64,000 bases of DNA, taken from Sphingomonadales bacterium (GTDB lineage Bacteria; Bacteroidota; Bacteroidia; Flavobacteriales_D; Crocinitomicaceae). The stretch's first letter is position 1. Each line of letters starts with the position of its first letter. A program made the position numbers and the translations under genes. Positions 26,268-36,021 of the stretch are shown here, in pieces. The stretch spans positions 62,001 to 126,000 of the forward strand of contig VHBC01000006.1 in NCBI GenBank assembly GCA_016872115.1, written 5' to 3'. The notes beneath the pieces are model-generated. The model was given only the letters and a program-made list of their open reading frames with translations, did no database searches and was not told the origin of the DNA.

Positions 26268-27170
26268 CTAGAGCTCCTCAGCAGGCAATAATTTCAGCCT
26301 ATTTGGCACTAAGTCTATTTTAAACGAGGAACCACCAATATACTCTCCATCTGTTTCGGCATGTAGCAGTTCGTCGCACTTTAGTATAATAGGGAAAGCT
26401 ATTGATAAATAATGGGCTTCAGGGTGCTTGATTTTTTTACCGCGCTTCACTTTGAGCACATTTTTAAGATAATCAAATAAAGAAACCTTACCTAAAAGTG
26501 TTAATTTGAGTTCACTATCATTGATTTTGGCCCCTGGGTGAATATAAAGGCCATCTCCGAAAATACTACCGTTGCAAAAAGCAGCTAAAAGAAGTTCGCC
26601 ATTGTAATTAAAATGTTGGCAAGTGATAGAGACTTTGGGCCTCTTGTAATTCAGAAAAGTTTTAATGATGGCCAATCCATATGAAAAATTATGACCAAAT
26701 CGCTTGCGGAAATTTTGTAATTCTAGTACAACGGCACCGCCAAATCCGATATCTGCAATGTTGGCAAAATACCTGGTTTCTGCTTCGGTGTGAAGTAGGC
26801 CAACATCGAAATATTGAAATTTTGAAGCACGAATTTGCGCTAAGAAATCATATTTTTTGGAATACCCAGCCGAACGATAAAAATCATTTCCCGTGCCATT
26901 TGGTAAAACGCCAAGTATTGGAAAAAATTCAGCGTTGGGGTGTGTGCAAACGCCATTTATGAGCACATTGAATGTGCCGTCTCCGCCAACACCAAGCAAA
27001 TGTGTACATTCGGGGGTTAACGCATAGATGAAAGACTGAGCGTCTTTTGGGTTGTTGCTTTTATAAATACTGAACTGCGCTCCGAAAAAGTGTTGAAGAG
27101 CTGCCAAAAGGTGTTTGTTCTGTGCAGTTATTTTTTTGCCGCCGTTCAGAATGCAGTAGATTTGATGCAT
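26268..27170 (-). CDS. Diacylglycerol kinase family lipid kinase
   Basis: A 300-residue protein of the DAGK/YegS/BmrU group. The ATP-binding GVGGDGTFNVLING motif and the earlier LNGGKKITAQNK start are clear, and GVLPNGTGNDFYRSAG is the second signature. The C-terminal beta-rich lipid-binding half is present, ending in a DGEY motif region (ETDGEYIGG). It probably phosphorylates diacylglycerol or a related lipid at the membrane; the true substrate is unknown. It lies 19 bases before ispD in the same run. Confidence 0.88.
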   Translation of the reverse strand: MHQIYCILNGGKKITAQNKHLLAALQHFFGAQFSIYKSNNPKDAQSFIYALTPECTHLLGVGGDGTFNVLINGVCTHPNAEFFPILGVLPNGTGNDFYRSAGYSKKYDFLAQIRASKFQYFDVGLLHTEAETRYFANIADIGFGGAVVLELQNFRKRFGHNFSYGLAIIKTFLNYKRPKVSITCQHFNYNGELLLAAFCNGSIFGDGLYIHPGAKINDSELKLTLLGKVSLFDYLKNVLKVKRGKKIKHPEAHYLSIAFPIILKCDELLHAETDGEYIGGSSFKIDLVPNRLKLLPAEEL

Positions 27171-27191
27171 GCACCAAATTACGCAAATATT

Positions 27192-28052
27192 TTAGTATTG
27201 GATTTGAAGGCCGCTCGATTGCTGCCACTTTTCACCGTTGACGACAGCTGTTACGAAATAAATATAGGCGCCACGGTTTAACTTATCGCCGCCTAAATCT
27301 TTTCCATCCCAGTTGAAGCGAGGATTGTTGTCTTTGTATACAATATTGTTTTTAGCATCTAATACCACGATACTAAAATCTTGAACATCTGCTTGTTGCC
27401 AATTTATTTGCAAGGTTTCGTTTTGATCATCACCGTTTGGCGTAAAGATGTTGGGTAGTGTAATACGCGGCTGATTTACTGCATTTGTTGCAGTCTGCAC
27501 CATCGTATGATAGGCCGGGCTTGTGTTTTGTGGAGCAGCTAAAGAACCTGACGCATTTGGTTTTGGGATGCCTGAGAGTTGAAAGCTCGGAGGCATAGAA
27601 GGAAGGATTTCTTGAATCGATGCTAAGACGGATTCAGGAATATGGGGTTGGTCTGAAATGGTATTTGAGCCTATTTGATTGTTATTTATTTCTTGATCAG
27701 CAAGTTGATGTTGGGCAGGATCAGTAGTAGTTATTGGAGCACCCAAAGTATTTTGAGGGGATATTTGAATGTCTGAAACGCGGTCGTTTTTAGGCGCGGG
27801 TGTCTTTTGCTGAACGGGTTGTTTTTCAGCTTTTGGAGTTGCTGAGGATTGAACAGCAAGGTAAATGGATACAACTACAATTGAACTTGCCGCAATACCA
27901 ATAAGCGTTTTAGACAAAATACTAAGGCCTGTTTTGGCTGTGCCGGCGCCCAACGAAAACGAAATAGAAGACCACAAAGCGGGGTCAACCGAGACTTGAT
28001 GGTCTTGGAGGCCTTTGGCAAAAAGATCTTTTATATTATCGTTATCTATCAT
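27192..28052 (-). CDS. Putative anti-sigma protein with CHU_C gliding-type C-terminal domain
   Basis: A 286-residue protein. Residues 1-45 are a cytoplasmic stretch (DLFAKGLQDHQVSVDPALWSSI) resembling the N-terminus of Bacteroidota proteins paired with ECF sigma factors. A single membrane helix follows (about 48-67, LIGIAASSIVVVSIYLAVQS), then a low-complexity Pro/Gln/Ser/Thr linker (about 70-195). The C-terminal 85 residues are a CHU_C domain: LPNIFTPNGDDQNE, then FSIVVLDAKNNIVY, WDGKDLGG and LNRGAYIYFV. That domain usually sends secreted proteins to T9SS as a type B sorting signal, but here there is no cleavable signal peptide. It ends one base from the sigma gene, so a sigma/anti-sigma pair is the natural reading. 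Confidence 0.75.
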   Translation of the reverse strand: MIDNDNIKDLFAKGLQDHQVSVDPALWSSISFSLGAGTAKTGLSILSKTLIGIAASSIVVVSIYLAVQSSATPKAEKQPVQQKTPAPKNDRVSDIQISPQNTLGAPITTTDPAQHQLADQEINNNQIGSNTISDQPHIPESVLASIQEILPSMPPSFQLSGIPKPNASGSLAAPQNTSPAYHTMVQTATNAVNQPRITLPNIFTPNGDDQNETLQINWQQADVQDFSIVVLDAKNNIVYKDNNPRFNWDGKDLGGDKLNRGAYIYFVTAVVNGEKWQQSSGLQIQY

Positions 28053-28580
28053 TTAATCTAAGTTTTCAATGCGGTCTTTCAAATATGCCCTTGCTCTAAG
28101 GTATTGTGTTTTAGATGTGCTTTCTGAAACGCCAAGCTGCGCGGCAATTTCTTGATGTGAGTAGCCTTCAATAGCAAATAAATTAAAAACGGTTCTGTAT
28201 CCGTCTGGAAGTGCTTGAATCAATTTTAGGAGGTCGTCAGCCATGAGTTTTTCTGCGTTAAAACTTTCAACTGAAAGTTTATGGCTGACGTCGTCGAGGG
28301 CTACATCGGTAAGCATTTTTTTGTCTTTACGCAGTTGGTCTAGGCAGGTATTTACAGCAATTTTTTTGAGCCAACCTTCAAAGGCACCTTCGGATTTGTA
28401 ATTGCTTATGTGTGCAAATATTTTGACAAAAGTATCTTGTAGGGTGTCTTGGGCACGCATTTGGTCTTTCATGTAACGCAAACACACGCCGTATAATTTG
28501 GGGGCATAGATGTCAAACAACGCTTTTTGAGCTTTTGGACGAGCAGCAATACAACCTAGTATGAGTTCTTGTTCCTCCAT
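28053..28580 (-). CDS. ECF-type RNA polymerase sigma factor
   Basis: A 175-residue sigma-70 family protein with only regions 2 and 4. Region 2 includes LYGVCLRYMKDQMRAQDTLQDTFVKIF and the region 2.4 stretch FEGWLKKIAVNTCLDQLRK. Region 4 is LPDGYRTVFNLFAIEGYSHQEIAAQLGVSESTSKTQYLRARAYL, a standard helix-turn-helix. It is immediately followed by the membrane protein that probably controls it. It may head a run of five genes reaching the LD-carboxypeptidase. No clear TAnnTTTG box is seen upstream, which may mean it is self-activated. Confidence 0.93.
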   Translation of the reverse strand: MEEQELILGCIAARPKAQKALFDIYAPKLYGVCLRYMKDQMRAQDTLQDTFVKIFAHISNYKSEGAFEGWLKKIAVNTCLDQLRKDKKMLTDVALDDVSHKLSVESFNAEKLMADDLLKLIQALPDGYRTVFNLFAIEGYSHQEIAAQLGVSESTSKTQYLRARAYLKDRIENLD

Positions 28581-28682
28581 TACTCCTCAGCCTAGACGTA
28601 AATTGATTTTAAAAAGTTGCATGCGTAAAGCAAGATAGTTTATTTCTTTTAATTTCGTATTTAAACACCCTTTCGAATCGAT

Positions 28683-29906
28683 ATGCGCTATCCCATTTTT
28701 CCATTGTTTGTGCTTTTGCTATCGCATTTGAATTTTGCACAAAACGCGCAAAACATACCATATATTGCTGAGATACAACTCAATGATCGTTTGCAAATAC
28801 AGGTAACGGCCGAGCTCCCAAGCAAAGATCCGAAAGCACCCATCACCATTTATAATGGAGAAGAAATCTATCAATTATCCGTAAAAAAACGGATAGGCGA
28901 CACCATTATTTATCAATTTCCGGCGCAAGATGCCGAATGGCGCCTGGCTTTTGATAAGGTATTTTCAGAAGCACGCGGCTGGTGGATCAACTACAATAAA
29001 AAAGCACCGGTACGCTATCCAATTCACCTGAATAAAGGAATCCTTGAAGCACCGGCTCCGGGCCCAGAATTCTTGAGCGTCGCTGGGCGTTGGCGGGTGG
29101 TATTCAACCCGGGAACTGAAAAGGAAGAGCTTATGGTAGGCGTATTTAAACAACAAATTGGCAATTTCGTCACGGGAAGTTTTTTGAGCGAAACTGGTGA
29201 CTACCGCTATTTACACGGCCATATTTCGGGAGACAAGCTTCATTTACAAACTTACACAGGTTATTGGGCATTTGTTGTCGATGCAACGCTACAAAATGCG
29301 GATCAAATGACGGGTAATTTTTACAGCGGCTCGAGTTACAATGCTCCCTTTTCGGCTGTCCGAGATGCTTCAGTACAATTGCGCGACGAAAGTAGTCTTA
29401 CTTATTTAATAAAGCGCGATGAGCCTGTTTTGTTGAAAGACCTCATCAAGATGAATGGCAAAAAAACGACCATCAATTTAGCAGCAAAAAATCAATTAAC
29501 CATCATTCAGATCATGGGAACGTGGTGCCCAAACTGCTTGGACGAGACCCAAATGCTATTGCAATTACAAAAGGATTACGGCGCAAAAGGCTTACAAGTA
29601 ATGGCACTTGCCTTTGAGGTAGGGAGCGATACAAAAAAACAAAGGGCTCGCTTGAAAAGCTGGATCAAAGCGATGGGGGTAAATTATCCTGTTTATCTAG
29701 CAGGCACATCGAGTAAAGATGTTGCCTCAGCTCGCTTTCCTATGCTCAATGGCATCATGAGTTTTCCGACCACCTTACTTGTTGATCAGCAGGGGAAAAT
29801 CATTGCCATTCATACCGGATTTAGCGGACCAGCAACAGGTCAAGCATATAACGATTTGGTAGAAAAATTCAAGCAAGAAATAGAGGGCAATTTACCTGCC
29901 CATTAA
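28683..29906 (+). CDS. Secreted TlpA-family thiol-disulfide protein with long N-terminal domain
   Basis: A 407-residue exported protein with a signal peptide ending near NFAQ. Residues 20-250 are a beta-rich domain (for example FLSVAGRWRVVF and GNFVTGSFLSETGDYRYLHG) of unknown role, seen in other TlpA-like proteins of the phylum. Residues 260-400 are an AhpC/TSA-TlpA thioredoxin fold with the redox pair Cys282/Cys285 in GTWCPNCLDETQ and the cis-Pro region FPTTLLVDQQG. It probably reduces or shuffles periplasmic disulfides. Its 3' end overlaps the convergent mreB by 15 bases. Confidence 0.85.
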   Translation: MRYPIFPLFVLLLSHLNFAQNAQNIPYIAEIQLNDRLQIQVTAELPSKDPKAPITIYNGEEIYQLSVKKRIGDTIIYQFPAQDAEWRLAFDKVFSEARGWWINYNKKAPVRYPIHLNKGILEAPAPGPEFLSVAGRWRVVFNPGTEKEELMVGVFKQQIGNFVTGSFLSETGDYRYLHGHISGDKLHLQTYTGYWAFVVDATLQNADQMTGNFYSGSSYNAPFSAVRDASVQLRDESSLTYLIKRDEPVLLKDLIKMNGKKTTINLAAKNQLTIIQIMGTWCPNCLDETQMLLQLQKDYGAKGLQVMALAFEVGSDTKKQRARLKSWIKAMGVNYPVYLAGTSSKDVASARFPMLNGIMSFPTTLLVDQQGKIIAIHTGFSGPATGQAYNDLVEKFKQEIEGNLPAH

Positions 29907-30917
29907 GAACGGATATTTATCGATGTTCTTGAGTGCTATGCTCGTACCACGAGCAACTGCTCGAAGCGGATCTTCGGCAATATGCACCGGAAGTTTGGTT
30001 TTTGATTGAATGCGCTTATCGAGACCGCGCAGCATAGAACCGCCCCCAGCAAGGTAAATACCGGTTTTGTAGATGTCAGCAGAAAGTTCTGGCGGTGTCA
30101 TTTCGAGCGCGCTCAAGATGGCCTCCTCAATTTTAGAAATGGTTTTATCGAGGGCATGTGCCACTTCTTGATAAGAAACCATAATTTCTTTTGGAATCCC
30201 GGTCATGAGGTCACGGCCGCGTACGGCAAAATCTGCAGGTGGGTTTTCTAATTCAGATAAAGCCGCACCAACTTCAATTTTGATTTGTTCGGCCGTACGC
30301 TCACCAACCAAAATATTATGTTGGCGACGCATGTATTCTTCGATGTCGTTGGTAAAGTCGTCACCGGCAATTCGAATGGATTTATCACAGACAATACCAC
30401 CGAGGGCAATCACCGCAATTTCTGAGGTACCACCACCTATGTCGATAATCATGTTGCCCATTGGTTCCTCTACGTCAATACCAATACCAATGGCAGCAGC
30501 CATAGGCTCGTGAATAAGGTAAACTTCTTTAGCGCCGGCGTGTTCTGCAGAATCTTGAACAGCTCTTTTTTCAACTTCGGTAATGCCTGATGGAATACAG
30601 ATAACCATGCGCAAAGTTGGATTGAACAAGCTGCGTCCGGGATTGATCATTTTGATCATGCCTTTGATCATTTGCTCGGCACTTTGAAAGTCGGCAATTA
30701 CACCATCTTTTAGTGGGCGAACGGTTTCGATGAGCTTATGGGTTTTGCCATGCATTTGCTGTGCCTTTCTTCCAATAGCGACTACCTTACCCGTTTGGAT
30801 ATCTTTGGCAACAATGGAAGGTTCGTCGACAACTACTTTGTCGTTCCAGATAATCAAGGTGTTTGCCGTACCGAGATCGATGGCAATTTCCTGTGTAAGA
30901 AAGTTAAAAAGGCCCAT
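29892..30917 (-). CDS. mreB: Rod shape-determining protein MreB
   Basis: A 341-residue bacterial actin that guides lateral cell-wall synthesis, so the cells are probably rods at some stage. The phosphate 1 loop AIDLGTANTLI, phosphate 2 MIIDIGGGTSEIAVI and adenosine motif GIYLAGGGSMLRGLD are intact. It lies 95 bases after purH on the same strand. The usual mreC-mreD-pbpA-rodA genes do not follow; instead a convergent gene overlaps its last 15 bases. Confidence 0.97.
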   Translation of the reverse strand: MGLFNFLTQEIAIDLGTANTLIIWNDKVVVDEPSIVAKDIQTGKVVAIGRKAQQMHGKTHKLIETVRPLKDGVIADFQSAEQMIKGMIKMINPGRSLFNPTLRMVICIPSGITEVEKRAVQDSAEHAGAKEVYLIHEPMAAAIGIGIDVEEPMGNMIIDIGGGTSEIAVIALGGIVCDKSIRIAGDDFTNDIEEYMRRQHNILVGERTAEQIKIEVGAALSELENPPADFAVRGRDLMTGIPKEIMVSYQEVAHALDKTISKIEEAILSALEMTPPELSADIYKTGIYLAGGGSMLRGLDKRIQSKTKLPVHIAEDPLRAVARGTSIALKNIDKYPFLMGR

Positions 30918-31012
30918 TTTTAAAGCACTTGATGTGGTTATAATTGATTCTTATTCGTAGAAGACGTTCAAAGGTTACATTCTATAAGCAACATTTGAAA
31001 AAATCTTTCATT

Positions 31013-32542
31013 TTAGTGTTTGAAATGACGAATACCGGTAAACACCATTTTCATTTGGTTGTCATCGCAATAGGTTATAGAGAGATCATCTTTGACGGAT
31101 CCGCCTGGTTGGATAACAACATTAATTCCCTCTAAATGAGCAATTTCAACACAATCAGGGAATGGGAAAAATGCGTCGCTAGCCATTACGGCGCCGCTTA
31201 AATCAAAACCAAAAGATTTGGCTTTGTGAATGGCTTGTTTAAGCGCGTCAACCCTAGATGTTTGGCCTGTTCCACTGGCAAGAAGTTGACCGTTTTTTGC
31301 CAAAATAATGGTGTTCGATTTAGTGTGTTTAACCAGTTTATTTGCGAATAAAAGGTCGTCAATTTCGGCGGCACTTGGCGCCAATTTTGTTTTGACTTCT
31401 AACTGAACCGCTGTCTCAGTAGCGAAATCCGCATCTTGAACTAAGAAGCCATTGAGTGCACTTCGCACAAGCGTTTTAGGCAGCTCAAGTTCTTTTTGCA
31501 CAAGAATGATGCGGTTCTTTTTGGATTGCAAAAGTTCGATTGCAACAGGCGCATAGGAAGGCGCAATTAAAACTTCACAAAAGAGTTCGTTCACAAGCGC
31601 AGCTGTTTCTAAGTCGAGGTGTTGGTTGGCAATAAGTATTCCACCAAATGCACTTACAGGGTCGGCAGCTAACGCTGCCTCATAGGCTTCTGTGAGTGTT
31701 GAACGCGTGGCTAATCCACATGCATTATTGTGTTTAAGTATTGCAAAAGTTGGTCCGTCATGCTTGTATTCTTGAATGAGTCTTACTGCAGCGTCTACAT
31801 CGAGTAAGTTGTTGTACGAAAGCTCTTTTCCGTGAATTTTGGCAAAAAGGGCGTTTAGGTCGCCAAAGAAATAGCCTTTTTGATGCGGATTTTCTCCGTA
31901 GCGTAAAGGGCATGATTTTTCTTCGCTGATTTTAAGATAGGAACTGTTTTGATTGACAAAGTAGTTGTGAATCATGGTGTCGTAGTGTGAAGACACATGA
32001 AAAGCGTCGGCGGCAAAACTTTGTCGCTGTTCAAGGGTGGTTTCGGCACCTTGGTCAGTAAGGATTTGTAGAAATGTGGGATATTGTTTGACACTAGGAA
32101 TGATAACTACGTCATTGAAGTTTTTTGCAGCCGCACGTATCAAGGAAATACCTCCGATATCAATTTTTTCGATAATTGAGGCGTGATCTGCGCCTGAGGC
32201 AACGGTCTCTTCGAAAGGGTAGAGATCGACAATGACCAAGTCAATACTTTGGAGTTGGTGTGCTTCCATATGCGCTTGATCTGGAGCGAAGTCACGGCGA
32301 TTGAGAATACCACCGAATATCGCTGGGTGTAGTGTTTTAACTCGACCACCCAATATCTCAGGAAACTTTGTAACATCTTCTACAGACGTGACAGGAACTC
32401 CCAATTCTTGTATAAAAGCTAATGTACCTCCGGTTGAAAGTATTTCTACTTTGTTGGCATGTAAGGCCTCTACAATTGGCGCTAAACCATCTTTGTAGTA
32501 TACGGAAATGAGCGCGCGTTGGATGTTTTTTTGAGCTGTCAT
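31013..32542 (-). CDS. purH: Bifunctional AICAR formyltransferase / IMP cyclohydrolase
   Basis: Catalyses the last two steps of IMP synthesis. I start it at MTAQKNIQRALISVY (509 residues); a TTG six codons upstream overlaps the promoter box. The N-terminal cyclohydrolase domain (about 1-195) has EILSTGGTLAFI and GGRVKTLHPAIFGGIL. The C-terminal transformylase has the LRYGENPHQKG, LKHNNACGLA and VMASDAFFPFPDCVE motifs. It is separated from nrdA by a terminator and precedes mreB, a gene order I recall as common in Bacteroidota. Confidence 0.97.
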   Translation of the reverse strand: MTAQKNIQRALISVYYKDGLAPIVEALHANKVEILSTGGTLAFIQELGVPVTSVEDVTKFPEILGGRVKTLHPAIFGGILNRRDFAPDQAHMEAHQLQSIDLVIVDLYPFEETVASGADHASIIEKIDIGGISLIRAAAKNFNDVVIIPSVKQYPTFLQILTDQGAETTLEQRQSFAADAFHVSSHYDTMIHNYFVNQNSSYLKISEEKSCPLRYGENPHQKGYFFGDLNALFAKIHGKELSYNNLLDVDAAVRLIQEYKHDGPTFAILKHNNACGLATRSTLTEAYEAALAADPVSAFGGILIANQHLDLETAALVNELFCEVLIAPSYAPVAIELLQSKKNRIILVQKELELPKTLVRSALNGFLVQDADFATETAVQLEVKTKLAPSAAEIDDLLFANKLVKHTKSNTIILAKNGQLLASGTGQTSRVDALKQAIHKAKSFGFDLSGAVMASDAFFPFPDCVEIAHLEGINVVIQPGGSVKDDLSITYCDDNQMKMVFTGIRHFKH

Positions 32543-32557
32543 ATATTCTGGAAAGTG

Positions 32558-32565
32558 CAAAGGTA
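32558..32565 (-). promoter_or_regulatory. Candidate promoter of purH
   Basis: The minus strand reads TACCTTTG, an exact TAnnTTTG match, with a TTG 21 bases upstream. It ends 16 bases before the chosen start, implying a leader of about 10 bases. The TTG lies inside the nrd terminator hairpin. Confidence 0.5.
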
Positions 32566-32575
32566 CAGTATAATT

Positions 32576-32604
32576 AAAAAGGCCCGCAATATGCGAGCCT
32601 TTTT
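32576..32604 (-). terminator. Intrinsic terminator of nrdBA
   Basis: AAAAAGGC-x-CGCA pairs with TGCG-x-GCCTTTTT around a 3-base loop, with a single C-A mismatch. It lies 46 bases after the nrdA stop on the minus strand and just before the purH promoter. Confidence 0.8.
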
Positions 32605-32649
32605 ATATTCATGAATTTACGTTCCATATATAACCGGCTAGCGCCGCTT

Positions 32650-35010
32650 CTATCCGGAACACATTTCACAACCTTCAGGATCATCCAAAGAGCAAGCGAT
32701 AGCCGCTTGTTGGTCTTCGATTGATTGTTCTTTTGGTTGTTCAGTAACAGTTTTATCAACGGTAAATTTAATGGCGTCAGTGGCTGCTTTTGTACGCAGG
32801 TAGTACATGCCTGTTTTGAGGCCTTTTTCCCAGCCATAGAAGTGCATTGAGGTAAGTTTACCGAAGTTGGCATTCTCCATGAAAATATTCAAAGATTGGC
32901 TTTGGCAAATGTAAGCACCACGATCAGCTGCTTGTTCGATAATTGCTTTTTGAGAAATTTCCCAAGCTGTTTTGTATAGGTCTTTGAGGCGCTGAGGAAT
33001 TTCTTGGATGTTTTGAATAGATCCGTTAGCCGCCATAATTTTTTGACGCATATCTTTATTCCACAAACCTTCCTTGACAAGATCCTTGAGAAGGTGCTTA
33101 TTGACGATAATGAATTCGCCTGAAAGCACGCGACGGGTGTAGATATTGGAGGTGTATGGCTCGAAACATTCGTTGTTGCCAAGAATTTGTGCAGTGGATG
33201 CAGTTGGCATTGGTGCAAGTAAAAGAGAGTTGCGCACACCGTGTTTTTTAACCTCAGTTTTGAGCACATCCCATTCCCAACGATTGGTCGGAGTAACGCC
33301 CCACATATCAAATTGGAAAATACCTTTAGAAACAGGTGAACCTTTAATGGTTTGGTATGGACCGTCAACTTTCGCGAGGTCTTTGGAGGCCGTCATGGAA
33401 GCAAAGTAAATGGTTTCAAATATTTCACGGTTGAGTGCGCGCGCTTCTTCTGATTCGAATGGATAGCCGAGCATGATGAAAGCATCTGCCAGCCCTTGAA
33501 CACCTAAACCAATTGGACGGTGACGTATGTTTGAATTGCGCGCTTCTTCTACTGGATAGAAGTTGTTGTCGATGATGCGGTTGAGGTTGAGTGTCGCTTG
33601 ATAAGTAACTTCGAAAAGTTTATCGTGGTCAAAGGTGCCTTCTTCGGTCACGAATTTTGGCAAAGCTAATGAAGCAAGGTTACAAACAGCAACTTCGTCA
33701 GGGGCGGTGTATTCGATGATTTCGGTACACAAGTTTGAAGACTTGATGGTGCCTAGGTTTTGCTGATTAGATTTAGCGTTGGCAGCGTCTTTGTAAAGCA
33801 TGTATGGCGTACCAGTTTCAATCTGAGACTCTAAAATTTTGAACCACAAATCTTGTGCATTGATGGTTTTACGGCCCTTTCCTTCAGCTTCATATTTGGT
33901 GTATAGTGCCTCGAATTCAACGCTGTGTGAATCAGAAAGACCCGGGCATTCATGTGGGCACATGAGTGTCCAGTCTGCGTTTTCTTTAACGCGTTTCATA
34001 AATAAATCTGGAATCCAGAGCGCAAAGAAGAGGTCGCGGGCGCGCTGTTCTTCTTTACCGTGATTCTTTTTAAGATCTAGAAAATCAAAAATATCGGCAT
34101 GCCAAGGCTCGATATAAATGGCAAATGAGCCTTTGCGTTTGCCTCCGCCTTGGTCAACGTAGCGTGCAGTGTCGTTAAAAACACGAAGCATAGGCACGAT
34201 ACCATTGGAGGTGCCGTTGGTTCCTTTGATGTAAGAGCCCGTTGCACGGATATTGTGAATAGATAAGCCAATTCCACCCGCAGACTGAGAAATTTGCGCG
34301 CAAGATTTAAGCGTATCGTAGATACCACCAATGCTGTCTTCTTTCATGGTGAGCAGGAAGCAGGAAGACATTTGTGGTTTTGGCGTTCCGGAGTTGAAAA
34401 GGGTCGGTGTAGCGTGGGTAAACCACCCTTCTGACATCAGGTTATATGTCTTGATGGCCGATTGGATATCTTCTTTATGGATACCAATTGCCACACGCAT
34501 GAGCATTTGTTGTGGGCGCTCTGCAATTTTACCGTTGAGGCGCATGAGGTAAGAGCGCGTTAAGGTTTTGAAACCAAAGTAGTCGAAGCGGAAGTCGCGG
34601 TCGTATATGATGCTAGAGTCGAGCACTTCTTTGTTGGACATGATGATCTGATAGACGTCATCTGCTAGGAGCGCAGCAGATTCTTTGGTCTTGGGATCAA
34701 CGTAGTTGTACATGTCGTGCATAACTTCCGAAAAAGTCTTTTTCGTCTCTTTATGAAGATTGGACACCGCAATACGCGAAGCGAGTAATGCGTAGTCTGG
34801 GTGATCAATGGTTTTGGCAGCAGCAACTTCTGCAGCAAGGTTGTCTAGTTCTGTTGTACTGACACCATCGAAAAGCCCTTCGATAACTTTCATAGCGACA
34901 GCTTCTGGTGAAACGAGTGGATCTAGACCATAACACATCTTGATGATGCGTGCGGTAATTTTATCGAATTTGACGGACTCTTTTTTACTGTCTCTTTTAA
35001 CAACGTACAT
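32650..35010 (-). CDS. nrdA: Ribonucleoside-diphosphate reductase, alpha subunit (class Ia)
   Basis: Catalytic subunit that makes deoxyribonucleotides, 786 residues. An N-terminal ATP-cone (about 1-95, [22 protein letters not shown]) indicates dATP feedback control. Active-site features seen are the Cys in MSSCFLLTM, the loop with [11 protein letters not shown] and the radical-relay Tyr-containing C-terminal region. The redox-active pair at the tail is Cys781/Cys784 in EGCEMCSG, where thioredoxin or glutaredoxin recharges the enzyme. It lies 30 bases after nrdB. Confidence 0.97.
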   Translation of the reverse strand: MYVVKRDSKKESVKFDKITARIIKMCYGLDPLVSPEAVAMKVIEGLFDGVSTTELDNLAAEVAAAKTIDHPDYALLASRIAVSNLHKETKKTFSEVMHDMYNYVDPKTKESAALLADDVYQIIMSNKEVLDSSIIYDRDFRFDYFGFKTLTRSYLMRLNGKIAERPQQMLMRVAIGIHKEDIQSAIKTYNLMSEGWFTHATPTLFNSGTPKPQMSSCFLLTMKEDSIGGIYDTLKSCAQISQSAGGIGLSIHNIRATGSYIKGTNGTSNGIVPMLRVFNDTARYVDQGGGKRKGSFAIYIEPWHADIFDFLDLKKNHGKEEQRARDLFFALWIPDLFMKRVKENADWTLMCPHECPGLSDSHSVEFEALYTKYEAEGKGRKTINAQDLWFKILESQIETGTPYMLYKDAANAKSNQQNLGTIKSSNLCTEIIEYTAPDEVAVCNLASLALPKFVTEEGTFDHDKLFEVTYQATLNLNRIIDNNFYPVEEARNSNIRHRPIGLGVQGLADAFIMLGYPFESEEARALNREIFETIYFASMTASKDLAKVDGPYQTIKGSPVSKGIFQFDMWGVTPTNRWEWDVLKTEVKKHGVRNSLLLAPMPTASTAQILGNNECFEPYTSNIYTRRVLSGEFIIVNKHLLKDLVKEGLWNKDMRQKIMAANGSIQNIQEIPQRLKDLYKTAWEISQKAIIEQAADRGAYICQSQSLNIFMENANFGKLTSMHFYGWEKGLKTGMYYLRTKAATDAIKFTVDKTVTEQPKEQSIEDQQAAIACSLDDPEGCEMCSG

Positions 35011-35040
35011 ATGCTCCTTATATTTATAGTTTAGGTTGGT

Positions 35041-36021
35041 TTAAAAATCTTCGTCAAGACTGAATGCTTGGTTTTCTTTACCGGCCAGTACGCCGGCTTT
35101 TTGGTATTCTCCAACGCGTTTTTCAAAAAAGTTGGTTTTTCCTTGTATAGAAATCATGTCCATGAAGTCAAACGGATTACTCGCGTTGTAAACGCGCTCA
35201 TTGCCGAGCTCAACCAAAAGACGGTCAGCGACGAATTCGATATATTGACCCATGAGTTCGCTGTTCATGCCGATGAGTTTGACTGGAAGTGCATCTGTGA
35301 CAAACTCTTTTTCGATTTCAACAGCATTGGTGATAATTTCGCGGACTTTTTCTTTTGGAAGTTTATTGACCAAATGTTTGGTATAAAGCAAACAAGCGAA
35401 ATCACAGTGTAGCCCTTCGTCACGAGAAATGAGCTCATTGGAAAAGGAAAGGCCCGGCATGAGGCCGCGTTTTTTGAGCCAAAAAATAGAACAAAAAGAT
35501 CCTGAGAAGAAGATGCCTTCAACTGCAGCAAAGGCAACAAGCCGCTCTGCGTATGAGCCCTGGTCAATCCAGCGCAATGCCCAGTCAGCTTTTTTTCGAA
35601 CGCAATCTACGGTGTCAATGGCATTGAAGAGGTAATTTTTTTCTTGTGTGTCTTTGATGTAAGTGTCGATGAGAAGCGAATAGGTTTCAGAATGGATATT
35701 TTCCATTGCCACTTGAAATCCATAGAAAAACTTAGCTTCTGTGTATTGCACCTCATTGAGGAAATGCTCGGCGAGGTTTTCATTTACGATTCCGTCTGAA
35801 GCTGCAAAAAAGGCAAGAACGTGCTTTATGAAATGGCGTTCGTCATCATTGAGTTTATTCTCCCAGTCAATTAAATCTGGAGAAAGGTCGATTTCTTCGG
35901 CAGTCCAGAAACTTGCTTCGGCCTTTTTGTAGAAACTCCAGATGTCGTCGTGCTGTATTGGAAACAAGACAAAACGACTTTTATTTTCTTCGAGAATGGG
36001 TTCGTGTAGGGTTTGTGCCAT
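35041..36021 (-). CDS. nrdB: Ribonucleoside-diphosphate reductase, beta subunit (class Ia)
   Basis: A 326-residue radical-generating subunit. The first metal-ligand set is Asp76, Glu107 and His110, with the radical tyrosine Tyr114 in [11 protein letters not shown]; these fall at the same spacing as in known R2 proteins. A radical tyrosine shows a standard class Ia enzyme, not the Tyr-less Ic type. The C-terminus ends FSLDEDF, the usual tail that docks on NrdA. It is first in nrdBA, and its upstream region holds the TCAACACAA repeats. Confidence 0.96.
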   Translation of the reverse strand: MAQTLHEPILEENKSRFVLFPIQHDDIWSFYKKAEASFWTAEEIDLSPDLIDWENKLNDDERHFIKHVLAFFAASDGIVNENLAEHFLNEVQYTEAKFFYGFQVAMENIHSETYSLLIDTYIKDTQEKNYLFNAIDTVDCVRKKADWALRWIDQGSYAERLVAFAAVEGIFFSGSFCSIFWLKKRGLMPGLSFSNELISRDEGLHCDFACLLYTKHLVNKLPKEKVREIITNAVEIEKEFVTDALPVKLIGMNSELMGQYIEFVADRLLVELGNERVYNASNPFDFMDMISIQGKTNFFEKRVGEYQKAGVLAGKENQAFSLDEDF

